From contig JANQLV010000053.1 of the NCBI GenBank assembly GCA_028280415.1, positions 25,885 to 89,884 of the forward strand: a DNA stretch of 64,000 bases, written 5' to 3'. Within the stretch, counting starts at the first letter, position 1, and each line of letters opens with the position of its first letter. This document shows, piece by piece, positions 53,253 to 62,800 of this stretch. A program made the translations under genes and the position numbers. The DNA comes from Saprospiraceae bacterium. GTDB lineage: Bacteria > Bacteroidota > Bacteroidia > Chitinophagales > Saprospiraceae. The notes below the pieces were generated by a model. It was not told the origin of the DNA, made no database searches, and saw only the letters and a program-made list of their open reading frames with translations.

Positions 53253-54065
53253 ATGATGCATTTAAGTGGAATCTTCGTGTATCCGATCAAGGCGATGGGT
53301 GGAATTTCCCTCGAAACGGCCCGTATTGAAGAAAGAGGGCTGGCTCTGGATCGCCGATGGATGCTGATTGATGAACAAAATCAGGCAATTACACAAAGAC
53401 AAATACCGGAATTATCATTGTGCAGGCTTCGCATTGTTGAGGATGGAATCACTGTCTTTTATCAAGATGAGCAATTGATTATTCCCCAGGATGAAAACAA
53501 ATACCCGGAACAAGCAACTGTACAAGTTTGGGATGACCGCCTGAATGCTCTGATTGCCTCTCCGGAAATCAATGACTGGTTTTCAAAGCAATTGGGCCAT
53601 ACCTGCCGATTAGCCTATCAAGGGCTTTCTTCCGTTCGACTTACCAGTGCAAAATATACTGATGCCCGGGAAGTAAGCTTAGCGGATGGCTATCCTTATC
53701 TTTTATTAAGTGAAGAAAGTGTTTCTTTTTTAAATAAAAAGCTGGAGAAGCCAATAAGTATAGATCGATTCCGGGCAAATTTCATCGTATCGGGCGCCTA
53801 TCCACATGCAGAAGATGATTTTCATTTTTTTCAAATTGGGCATACCGGGTTTAAGGCCGTAAAACCCTGCGCCAGATGCTCCGTCATTACGATAAATCAA
53901 AGCACTGGCGAAGCCGGAAAAGAACCCTTAAAAAGTTTAGCTACTTATCGCAAGCGAAACAACAAAATCTATTTTGGCCAAAATCTGGTTTACGATGGAA
54001 TAGGCCCGGCGAAGGTTAGTGTAGGAGATCAGGTAAAAGCCATTCAAAAAAGATCAAATGAATAA
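53253..54065 (+). CDS. MOSC domain-containing protein (YcbX/MOCOS type)
   Basis: A 270-residue molybdenum-cofactor-sulfurase C-terminal (MOSC) protein. The N-terminal beta-barrel (LSGIFVYPIKAMGGISLETARIEERGLALDRRWMLID) and the MOSC domain (IDRFRANFIVSG; KPCARCSVITINQSTGEAGKEPLKSLATYR, with the Cys at the cofactor site) are both seen. E. coli YcbX and mammalian mARC use this scaffold to reduce N-hydroxylated compounds with a Mo cofactor. The start can be either of two adjacent ATGs (53253 or 53256). The 3' end overlaps the convergent prenyltransferase gene by 12 bases. Confidence 0.88.
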   Translation: MMHLSGIFVYPIKAMGGISLETARIEERGLALDRRWMLIDEQNQAITQRQIPELSLCRLRIVEDGITVFYQDEQLIIPQDENKYPEQATVQVWDDRLNALIASPEINDWFSKQLGHTCRLAYQGLSSVRLTSAKYTDAREVSLADGYPYLLLSEESVSFLNKKLEKPISIDRFRANFIVSGAYPHAEDDFHFFQIGHTGFKAVKPCARCSVITINQSTGEAGKEPLKSLATYRKRNNKIYFGQNLVYDGIGPAKVSVGDQVKAIQKRSNE

Positions 54066-54917
54066 ATCCAGTATAATCAATGTTCCGATAATGATACTCG
54101 CTACTCCATTCGTTGTAAAAAAAGCGAGATTAACCCGGCTTAGATCATCCGGCTTAACCAGGCGGTGCTGGTAAAAAAGCAGCGCAATAAACGAGATTGT
54201 TCCAGCCCAGGAAATCCAGCCAAAAGCTTCGTACTCCAGGCTCAAAAAATAATTAGCAGCCAGCAAAAGAATTGAAGTCAGTATATGGAGAAAAGAAGAT
54301 AGATTCAGTGCTTTTTTCTTTCCAATTTTGGTCGGAATAGAATGCAGATTCATGTTTTTATCGAACTGCTCATCCTGCAAGGCATAGATGATATCAAAAC
54401 CAGATACCCAGAATAAGACACTGAAAGAATATAGTAGAGGGATCAGATCAAAATTTCCCCCGGCGGCCAGATAGGCACCAATTGGAGCCAGTCCCAGCCC
54501 CAAACCCAGGACAAAATGACAAAGGAAAGTAAATCGTTTGGTATAACTATAAATTAGTACAACAAATAATGCAACAGGAGATAGTAACAGACAAAGCGGG
54601 TTGATAAACCAGGTAGTGGTGACAAACAAGATAGAATTGATCACTACAAAAAGTAAAGCCGAGCCGGGGCTGATTATGCCAGCCGGAATCTCCCGATTGA
54701 CCGTACGGGGATTTTGGGCATCAATATCCCGATCCAGATAACGATTAAAAGCCATAGCCGCACTGCGCGCAAAAACCATACAGAGCAATATTAAAAAAAA
54801 GATTCGCCATTGAAAGCCGGTATTCAAATGATGAATAGCAATAAAAAAGCCCAGTAGAGCAAAAGGCAAAGCGAAAATCGTATGACTGAATTTAACTAAT
54901 GAAAGGTATTGTTTCAA
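54054..54917 (-). CDS. UbiA-family prenyltransferase (menaquinone biosynthesis type)
   Basis: A 287-residue membrane prenyltransferase with about eight helices. The two aspartate-rich motifs are NRYLDRDID (first, residues about 58-66) and DIIYALQDEQFDKNMN (second), each binding Mg-pyrophosphate; the sequence between is REIPAGII. The pattern fits 4-hydroxybenzoate polyprenyltransferase-like proteins, which in Bacteroidota are more likely the futalosine-pathway prenyltransferase (MqnP) than a ubiquinone enzyme, since these organisms use menaquinone. That assignment is an inference. Confidence 0.9.
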   Translation of the reverse strand: MKQYLSLVKFSHTIFALPFALLGFFIAIHHLNTGFQWRIFFLILLCMVFARSAAMAFNRYLDRDIDAQNPRTVNREIPAGIISPGSALLFVVINSILFVTTTWFINPLCLLLSPVALFVVLIYSYTKRFTFLCHFVLGLGLGLAPIGAYLAAGGNFDLIPLLYSFSVLFWVSGFDIIYALQDEQFDKNMNLHSIPTKIGKKKALNLSSFLHILTSILLLAANYFLSLEYEAFGWISWAGTISFIALLFYQHRLVKPDDLSRVNLAFFTTNGVASIIIGTLIILDLFI

Positions 54918-55072
54918 GACAATGATGTTTTATAGCGTATATGCTTTGTACAATTTCCAACAAAGATAAAATTAAAAGGTTGTTTGTTCTATAGATGTTA
55001 CCTCAGTAGCTTCAAGTTTATACGAAAATGAGTATTTTTGGTGGAAATTTTTTTTCAATAAATTCAAACCAG

Positions 55073-55402
55073 ATGTCAGAACAAGTTAAATGGAATTTTG
55101 AGGAATTTACTACCTACCTCCTGCTCTATGCTTCCAATGCCGATATGGAGATTTCGGAGGCCGAAGAGACACTTATAAAAAGGCGTATTCCCGAATCGAA
55201 TTATGAAAAGATCAAAAGCGAATTTGATATTGCTAACGATTATCAGCGCATCCAGACCATTTTAAATTACAAAGGGCTTTATTTTCCCACAGAGGTGCAA
55301 GCCAGAGAGTTGATGGACAAAGTAATTGCATTATTCAATGCCGACGGAGATTTTTCCCGTCTTGAAGAAAATTGCATGCGTTTGTTGAAGAGACTATTTT
55401 AA
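55073..55402 (+). CDS. small acidic helical protein, TerB-like, unknown function
   Basis: About 109 residues from ATG 55073 (MSEQVKWNFEEFTTYLLLYASNADM); an in-frame ATG at 55028 would add 15 residues without obvious structure. The helical pattern YLLLYASNADMEISEAEETLIKRR and LFNADGDFSRLEENCMRLLKRLF resembles TerB/DjlA-type four-helix proteins with paired acidic residues, but I cannot assign it. Its neighbours give no clue. Confidence 0.65.
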   Translation: MSEQVKWNFEEFTTYLLLYASNADMEISEAEETLIKRRIPESNYEKIKSEFDIANDYQRIQTILNYKGLYFPTEVQARELMDKVIALFNADGDFSRLEENCMRLLKRLF

Positions 55403-55492
55403 AAATAGATGGAGGGGGAATTTTACAGTTTTAACAATTTAAACGGAACAATTAGCGTTAAAAAACGGAAATAAAGTTTACAAATTTTTTTG

Positions 55493-56428
55493 ATGAAAAA
55501 GACGCTTCTTCTAACAGGCTTCATTGTACTTCTTGGTTTTAATCTTTCAAAAGCTGCCAAAATTCAGGCAGACTCTACTTTTGATATAATCAGCACCTAC
55601 GAAGATACTCTTGGTTATTTATCCTATTTGATAGTCAATGATTCATTAGAGGAAAGTCGATTCAGAGCGGTCAATAAATTCATTCCGACTTTGGTGAAGG
55701 CATTGAAAGTAAAAAACTCTTTTGATTATCCTTTTGAGCGATTAAAATCGATTTCAATCCAGTATCCTGCAGACAGTACCTTCCGGATTTTTACCTGGCA
55801 GCTTTATGTCAATGAAAATGACTATCGTTATTACGGGGCTATCCAAATGAATACAGAAGAACTCAAGCTAATTCCTTTAATTGACCGGTCTTTTGAAATC
55901 GAAGATATTGAACATACCACACTGGGTTCACAAAACTGGTACGGTTCACTTTATTATAACCTCAAACAGTTTGATACGGCTGAGGGTAAAAAATATTTAC
56001 TCTTCGGCTACGATGGTTATCGCTTTTTTACCAAAAGAAAAATAGTCGATGTATTAAGTTTCAAAGATGGCAAAGCGGTATTCGGTGCCCCCGTTTTCGT
56101 TTCCGAAGATCCCGATAATCCTTTTCTGCCTAAAAGCAGATTATTGTATACCTATAGTGCCGAAGCATCCGTAAAGGTCAATTTTGACGGACACCTGGGC
56201 CTAATTATTGGCGATCATCTGATTGAAACTACTTCGAGCATTGCTAGTCAGGGACCGGTTAAACTACCTGATGGCAGTTATGAAGGCTATAAACTGGAGA
56301 ATGGTCAATGGGTATATGTCGCAAAAGTTTTCAATCATATTTATGAAAATGAGGAAGCTACCAGACAGCAGCCACTCTTCGATGAAAGCTCCAGGAAAAA
56401 GCGAAAAAACATTTTTGGAAACAAGTAA
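55493..56428 (+). CDS. secreted hypothetical protein
   Basis: A 311-residue protein exported by a signal peptide (MKKTLLLTGFIVLLGFNLSKA). The mature chain is mixed beta-rich, with the stretch YYGAIQMN, YGSLYYNLKQFDTAEGKKYLLFGYDGYRFFTKRKIVDVLSFKDGKAVFGAPVF that reads like a family of periplasmic proteins of unknown function in Bacteroidota, and a basic tail SSRKKRKNIFG. No catalytic motif seen. ATG 55493 is preferred over TTG 55490 upstream. An esterase gene follows on the same strand after 135 bases. Confidence 0.7.
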   Translation: MKKTLLLTGFIVLLGFNLSKAAKIQADSTFDIISTYEDTLGYLSYLIVNDSLEESRFRAVNKFIPTLVKALKVKNSFDYPFERLKSISIQYPADSTFRIFTWQLYVNENDYRYYGAIQMNTEELKLIPLIDRSFEIEDIEHTTLGSQNWYGSLYYNLKQFDTAEGKKYLLFGYDGYRFFTKRKIVDVLSFKDGKAVFGAPVFVSEDPDNPFLPKSRLLYTYSAEASVKVNFDGHLGLIIGDHLIETTSSIASQGPVKLPDGSYEGYKLENGQWVYVAKVFNHIYENEEATRQQPLFDESSRKKRKNIFGNK

Positions 56429-56551
56429 GCACGGTGCTTTGAATTTGCCCGTGATTTTTGACACTAATGTTGTTTGATTCTGTCATTTTTGCCTCCTTTA
56501 TAGCTAATTTTAGCTTGGTATAAATCCTCCTTCCATCCAAGCATAAATTCT

Positions 56552-56559
56552 TATCTTCG
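56552..56559 (+). promoter_or_regulatory. -7 element TATCTTCG, near-leaderless
   Basis: One mismatch to TAnnTTTG, ending 4 bases before the esterase ATG, as at the arsenate reductase gene; the transcript would be almost leaderless. Confidence 0.35.
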
Positions 56560-56563
56560 TTCC

Positions 56564-57220
56564 ATGTACGAATCACATTCCATTCCAGTAGAGCGCACTG
56601 CTCACTATTATACCTTGGGCAAAACCGGAAAGCACATAAAAAGACTTTGGATTGTTTGTCATGGTTACGGGCAACTAGCGAGTCGGATCATTCAAAAGTT
56701 TTCGGAACTCGATGATGGTGCTACTTTTATCATTGCTCCGGAAGGTCTTTCCAGATTTTACTGGGAAGGTGTCAGCGGACAAGTAGCAGCATCCTGGATG
56801 ACGAAGATGGATCGCTTGGAGGAAATCGCAGATTATACCCGATTTATCCGGAAGATTTACGATCAGTATATTGAGCAATTTTCCGAAGATACCGAAATTA
56901 CCCTGTTTGGCTTTTCACAAGGTTGTGCTACACAGTGTCGCTGGATCATGAGGGAATTCCCCGAGTTTCACAATCTGGTTCTTTGGGCCGGTCGATTCCC
57001 GGAAGATCTGGATTACCGCCCCCATCGGGAATATTTTTCCAGTAAAAAGATCTACTTCGTTTACGGGAAGCAGGATCAGTTTTTAACCAACGAGTTTCTG
57101 GATTGGCAAAGCAATTTTGCCAAAGAACAATATCTGAAATACGAGACGATTACTTTCGATGGAAAACATGTGATTGACCGAAAAGTCTTGAAAGATTTAT
57201 TCTTGAAAACGATTGGATGA
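56564..57220 (+). CDS. alpha/beta hydrolase, carboxylesterase/phospholipase family
   Basis: A 218-residue alpha/beta hydrolase of the PF02230-like esterase family. The oxyanion region IVCHGYGQLASRI and the nucleophile elbow GFSQGCA (Ser118) are clear, with Asp171 (YGKQDQF) and His202 (GKHVID) completing the triad. No signal peptide, so it is cytosolic. Substrate unknown. Confidence 0.88.
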   Translation: MYESHSIPVERTAHYYTLGKTGKHIKRLWIVCHGYGQLASRIIQKFSELDDGATFIIAPEGLSRFYWEGVSGQVAASWMTKMDRLEEIADYTRFIRKIYDQYIEQFSEDTEITLFGFSQGCATQCRWIMREFPEFHNLVLWAGRFPEDLDYRPHREYFSSKKIYFVYGKQDQFLTNEFLDWQSNFAKEQYLKYETITFDGKHVIDRKVLKDLFLKTIG

Positions 57221-57291
57221 TTTTTCGAAAATATTTTGTCTTGTGAATCTGAGAGTCCTTAAACGAAAGTTCCATATTCTGTTTCCAATCT

Positions 57292-58887
57292 TTAATCCTC
57301 CACTTTTTTCAGGACTATAGCAGGACTTATTTTTTGTGTAAGCCTGGAAACCAAAATGATGGATATAAGTCCGGCGAGCATTGCGGTAGTTCGGAAAGGG
57401 AAAAGTACTTCCTCCCCCTTTGTCATTGGATAATCAATAAAAACGTCAATTCCCAAAGTTGTATCTCCACCACCAAAACGCAAAATTGCCGATACTACAA
57501 ACCCGACTAAAGCCCCCCATACATTAGCCTTAGGGTCAAATAATGCACAAAGTAATGCCGGAAAGAGCAGGCAGTATACGAAGTCACTACACAAAAACCA
57601 GAGATCATATACACTTTTAACATTGAGTGCCAGCAGAGTAGCGGCGATACCAATTATCCAGATGCAACGTCTTATAATTTTCAACAAATTTTCAGAAGAA
57701 ATATCCGGTTTGAATAATGGCCGATAAACATTCCAGCCAGACATTGATGCTGCTGAGAGTACCGAAGAATCTACTGAAGACATGACCGCTGCCGCGATCG
57801 CTCCCAGACCAATCGTTCCGATAAGGGTGGGCGTCAAATAACGCATCACATGAGGCAGGATAGTAGCTGCCTTTTCCGGCTGGGGGAAACCCAGCGCAGA
57901 CCAGTCTGCCACACTGCCAATAATCCCGATCATAGAAGCAGGGATTGCGGCCAGGATACAAATCCCTCCTGCAAAGAGGGATAGCCTTACGGCTACTTTC
58001 GCCGATTTTGCAGAAAGCACCCTTTGAAAATAGACCTGCCAGGGAATCCCTCCGAAAATCAGTAATAAAGCGTAATCCCACCATACCCAGTAATAATCCC
58101 CCAGGCCGGTACGAGAAGGAAGCAAGGTAGCCTGAGCGCCAAATTTAGTTTTATAAATCTGCCAGGCATTTTCCAAACCGCCAACGGCATCACTGGCAAA
58201 AGGTACCACCAGTAGCAATCCAATCATCAGTAATATTAGCTGTACAACATCCGTTAAGGCTACTGCCCAGAGTCCTCCAAGCGCGGTATAGGCAATGGCA
58301 ATCAAAGCAGAGATTACAATTGCAGGTTGTAATTCGAGGCCAAGCACTACACTAAAAGTCGTTCCCAATGCAGTGAGAATCGCTGCCGTCCAAAATATTT
58401 CCCCACTCAGTGCCGGTATAAACAGTACTGCTGCCATCCGTTTACCGAATCGCTGAGCCAGTGGATCGATCATAGTTTTGAAACCATAACTACGCATTTT
58501 CCTGGCAAAAAACAGTCCGCCGATAATCAGACTCAGTGCATAACCCCAGGGAGCCTGAACCCAGACCAGGCCAAAATCCTGATTATACGTATTCTCAGCT
58601 GTTCCGTTAATAAATCCACCGCCAATCCAGGTAGCACTCATGGTAAAAATAGCAACAAACAGGGGTAATTGCCTTCCTGCCAGAAGAATACCATTCACTG
58701 AATCATCTTTTCGCAAGCGGGCAGCATAGGCGCCGAAGTAAAAGATCAAAGCATAAAAAAACAACATTGCAAAGAACCCCGGCCAGGCTACGTCATAGTC
58801 CGTAAAGAAATAGAGATAAGCCCCTGTGACGAGAAGAAAAGCAATGAGCAGTAATGTAGGATAAATTGCCTGATTAGTATTTTTCAT
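57292..58887 (-). CDS. sodium:solute symporter, choline-transporter (CHT)-like
   Basis: A 531-residue inner-membrane symporter with about 13 helices. The SSS family regions are IFTMSATWIGGGFINGTAENTYNQ, GETFWTAAI-like GEIFWTAAILTALGTTF, IAYTALGGLWAVALTDVVQLILLMIGL and SSVDSSVLSAASM. The first segments match high-affinity choline transporter-type members better than proline or glucose symporters. It is divergent from phosphatidylcholine synthase with 170 bases between, and choline uptake would feed that enzyme. The substrate remains an inference. Confidence 0.85.
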   Translation of the reverse strand: MKNTNQAIYPTLLLIAFLLVTGAYLYFFTDYDVAWPGFFAMLFFYALIFYFGAYAARLRKDDSVNGILLAGRQLPLFVAIFTMSATWIGGGFINGTAENTYNQDFGLVWVQAPWGYALSLIIGGLFFARKMRSYGFKTMIDPLAQRFGKRMAAVLFIPALSGEIFWTAAILTALGTTFSVVLGLELQPAIVISALIAIAYTALGGLWAVALTDVVQLILLMIGLLLVVPFASDAVGGLENAWQIYKTKFGAQATLLPSRTGLGDYYWVWWDYALLLIFGGIPWQVYFQRVLSAKSAKVAVRLSLFAGGICILAAIPASMIGIIGSVADWSALGFPQPEKAATILPHVMRYLTPTLIGTIGLGAIAAAVMSSVDSSVLSAASMSGWNVYRPLFKPDISSENLLKIIRRCIWIIGIAATLLALNVKSVYDLWFLCSDFVYCLLFPALLCALFDPKANVWGALVGFVVSAILRFGGGDTTLGIDVFIDYPMTKGEEVLFPFRTTAMLAGLISIILVSRLTQKISPAIVLKKVED

Positions 58888-59057
58888 TATGCTTTAATCT
58901 GTAGGATTCGAAAAATAGCTTTTTTTTTTACATTTTTATCAAAAGAGTCAAGCTTGGTTTTTATTGAAATCTGTTTATTTATTGGTTAGGCACCTTAGGA
59001 TATATATGAAAACAGATTTACCTGATTCTATGAAAAGACTTTTAAAATAGAAATGTA

Positions 59058-59771
59058 TTGAAAAACAAATATACCCTTATACAGCGGTTGCTTGCCTGGA
59101 GTGTTCACGTTTTAACTGCCTCGGGTTTGCTGGCTGGTTTTATGGCTATCCTTGCTATACAGGTACACGATTGGCAGGAGGCCATGTTTTGGTTGATTGT
59201 AGCATTGATAGTGGATGGAATTGACGGAACTTTTGCGAGACTGTTCCGAACCAAAGAGATACTTCCGTTTATGGATGGAAAGACGATGGATTATGTGATT
59301 GATTTCGCTACTTATGCAATCATTCCCGCTTATATGTTTTATGAAGCAGCATTAGTGCCCGAGAGCTGGAATTTGCCTCTGACTTTTTTAATTCTGTTGG
59401 TATCCGTTTTATATTATGGAAAAGAAGGAATGGTATCGGAGGATAATTATTTCATAGGTTTTCCAGTCATGTGGAATATGGTGATGTATTATTATCTTTT
59501 TGTTACAGAATACGAACCAATGACTTATGTAGTTCTGACCATTATTTTTGCCATATTACATTTTGTGCCTGTCAAATTCGTATACCCCAGTCAGAACCAT
59601 TATTTTAGAATACCGACTATTATTAATACAGTAATCTTCATACTTAGCCTTTCGCTATTGGTTTTCTATTACCCGGAAAAACCTTTGTGGTTAGTTATAA
59701 GTGCCTATGCCACTGCAGGATATTATGCTATAATGGGCATTTATGATACCTGGCTGAGGGGCAGCGGGTAA
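59058..59771 (+). CDS. pcs: phosphatidylcholine synthase (CDP-alcohol phosphatidyltransferase family)
   Basis: An inner-membrane enzyme that condenses choline with CDP-diacylglycerol. The CDP-alcohol motif reads DG-xx-AR-(12)-G-xxx-D-xxx-D with residues Asp56, Gly57, Ala60, Arg61, Gly74, Asp78 and Asp82; the 12-residue spacing distinguishes bacterial Pcs enzymes from other family members, which have 8. Eight hydrophobic helices and 237 residues are normal. Translation starts at TTG 59058, as an overlapping ATG at 59053 leads to an immediate stop. It pairs divergently with a choline-transporter-like gene. Confidence 0.92.
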   Translation: MKNKYTLIQRLLAWSVHVLTASGLLAGFMAILAIQVHDWQEAMFWLIVALIVDGIDGTFARLFRTKEILPFMDGKTMDYVIDFATYAIIPAYMFYEAALVPESWNLPLTFLILLVSVLYYGKEGMVSEDNYFIGFPVMWNMVMYYYLFVTEYEPMTYVVLTIIFAILHFVPVKFVYPSQNHYFRIPTIINTVIFILSLSLLVFYYPEKPLWLVISAYATAGYYAIMGIYDTWLRGSG

Positions 59772-59855
59772 GGCATGGGAAGATATAGTTGTAAAACAAA
59801 TAAAAGAGGTTTGACTGAAGGATGAATAAGATGCCAATTTTTTTCTAGCTCAGGA

Positions 59856-62800
59856 TCAGCGGGTTAATGTAAAATCGCCTTTAATCATTTCGACCCGGCC
59901 ATCCAGGTAACGAATTTCGGCAAAAAAGATAAACACTGCAGGGTTTAAATCCTGTCCCTTAAAACGTCCATCCCATCCACGGAGTAAATCAGGTTGAACA
60001 TTTTCCTCCTGGTGCATAAGGGCTCCCCATCGGTTATATATCTGAAACTGCTGAATACTTTCTACTTCTTGACCAGGATAGATTTTAAAAAGTTCATTAT
60101 GTCCATCTCCATTTGGAGAAAATGCATTCGGAACATATACCAGTCTTTCCTTTTTTATAAAAACGGTTATTTTATCACTCGCCTGACAGCCATTTTCAGA
60201 AACAGCTGTAATTTGAAAATTAGTTGTCTCAAAAGGACGCACGATTTGCATAAAACAGGAATCACAATTAAAATTATAGGTTGGGGCCCAAGTATAACTT
60301 TCAATGGGTAAATTAAACAAGGGCTCCAACGCTATGCTATCACCAAGGGTCAATATCTGATTATCACCGAGTGTAATGATAAACTCCGGTGGATTACTTA
60401 AAGTAATGATCTGGCTTGACTCACAGCCCTCTGAATCCATTACATGGAGGGTATAATTGCCAGCCGAGAGTGAGGTAAATAATGCATTTTGACTATATGG
60501 CTGATCATCAATTGCGTATAAAAATGGCGGACTACCATAATGTATGGTATCAATACTAATTTGTCCATCATTTTCATCATAACAACTAATTTCAGAAAGC
60601 GACCATTCAAACTCTATTTCAGATAATAATACCTGAGAGATAATTAATGAATCACAGCCCATAGCTGTAGTCAGCCAGGTAGTATCTGCCCCGACTGCAT
60701 CCGAATCACAGGTATAGTCGATGATAAATGTTTCTATGGCAGGGGCCAGTATCGTATTAGAAATGACGACACTATCACAACCAAATTGATTTTGGAAAAC
60801 ATCCACAACCTGACCTACTTCCATTGAATCACAAGTCATTAATTCCAGTGTAGTCGTATCCAGTAATAATAAAGTAGTTGTAATGATTTCAATGCTATCA
60901 CAACCGCTCTGATTGGTATAGGTATTTACAACTATGCCAGTGTCCTGAGGGTTACAGGATTCCAAGAACAGATTAGTCGTATCCGATTCCAATAGACTTA
61001 CCTCCAGATAGATCAAGCTATCACAGCCATTTTGATTATTTTCGAAAGAAATGAATAGTCCGGTATCCTGCGGATTACAGCTCGTATCAAACACATAGGT
61101 CGTATCACTTAACAAATAACTCGTCGTCGTGATTACCACACTATCACAACCGGCAGTATTCGAATACATTTCAACAACCTCCCCTACTTCGTTAATATCA
61201 CAACTCGTCGCTGAGATATGGGTCGTATCCAATAGCAATAAATCTGTTTGAATCAGCACCAAACTATCGCAACCATTATTAGCCACATACCAATCGCTTA
61301 CCAAGCCCGTATCCTGGGGATTACAGCTCGTATCAAATACATAAGTCGTATCGCTGGACAAATAACTCGTCGTCGTGATTACTATACTATCACAACCAGC
61401 AATATTCGCATACTGCTCCAATACCTCCCCGACTTCATTGATATCACAACTCGTCGCCGAAATATAGGTCGTATCCAATAACAATAAATCCGTTTGGGTC
61501 AGCACCAAGCTATCGCAACCATTATTGGCCACATACCAATCACTCACCAAACCTGTATCCTGAGGATTACAGCTCGTATCATACACATACGTCGTATCAC
61601 TTAACAAATAACTCGTCGTCGTGATTACCATACTATCGCAACCGGCAGTATTCGCATACACATCCAATACCTCTCCGACTTCATTGATATCACAACTCGT
61701 CGCGGAGATATAGGTCGTATCCAATAACAATAAATCCGTTTGAGTCAGCACCAGACTATCACAACCATTGATCCCCGTATACCAATCGCTTACCAAGCCT
61801 GTATCCTGAGGATTACAGCTCGTATCATACACATACGTCGTATCACTTAATAAATAACTCGTCGTCGTGATTACTATACTATCGCAACCAGCAGTATTCA
61901 CATACTGCTCCAATACCTCCCCTACTTCATTGATATCACAGCTCGTCGTTGAGATATAGGTCGTATCCAGTAACAATAAGTCCATCTGGGTCAACACCAG
62001 ACTATCACAGCCATTCGTTGAGGTATACCAATCGCTTATTAATCCCGTATCCTGGGGATTACAGCTCGTATCATATACATACGTCGTATCACTTAATAAA
62101 TAACTCGTCGTTGTGATTACTACACTATCGCAACCAGCAGTATTCACATACTGCTCCAATACCTCCCCTACTTCATTGATATCACAACTCGTCGTTGAGA
62201 TATAAGTCGTATCCAATAGCAATAAGTCCGTTTGAGTCAGTACCAGACTATCACAACCATTTATTGAGGTATACCAATCGCTTATCAAACCAGTATCCAA
62301 TGGATTACAGCTCGTATCATACACATAGGTCGTATCGCTGGACAAATAACTTGTCGTCGTGATTACTATACTATCGCAACCAGCAGTATTCACATACTGC
62401 TCCAATACCTCTCCGACTTCGCTGATATCACAACTCGTCGCGGAGATATAGGTCGTATCCAGTAACAATAAGTCTGTTTGGGTTAGCACCAGACTATCAC
62501 AGCCATTCATCGAGGTATACCAATCGCTCACTAAGCCTGTATCCTGAGGATTACAGCTCGTATCAAATACATAGGTCGTATCACTTAACAAATAACTCGT
62601 CGTTGTGATTACTACACTATCGCAACCAGCAGTATTCACATACTGCTCCAATACCTCCCCGACTTCATTGATATCACAACTCGTCGCTGAGATATAAGTC
62701 GTATCCAATAACAACAAGTCCGTCTGGGTCAATACCAAACTATCACAACCATTCGTTGAGGTATACCAATCGCTCACCAAGCCCGTATCCTGTGGATTAC

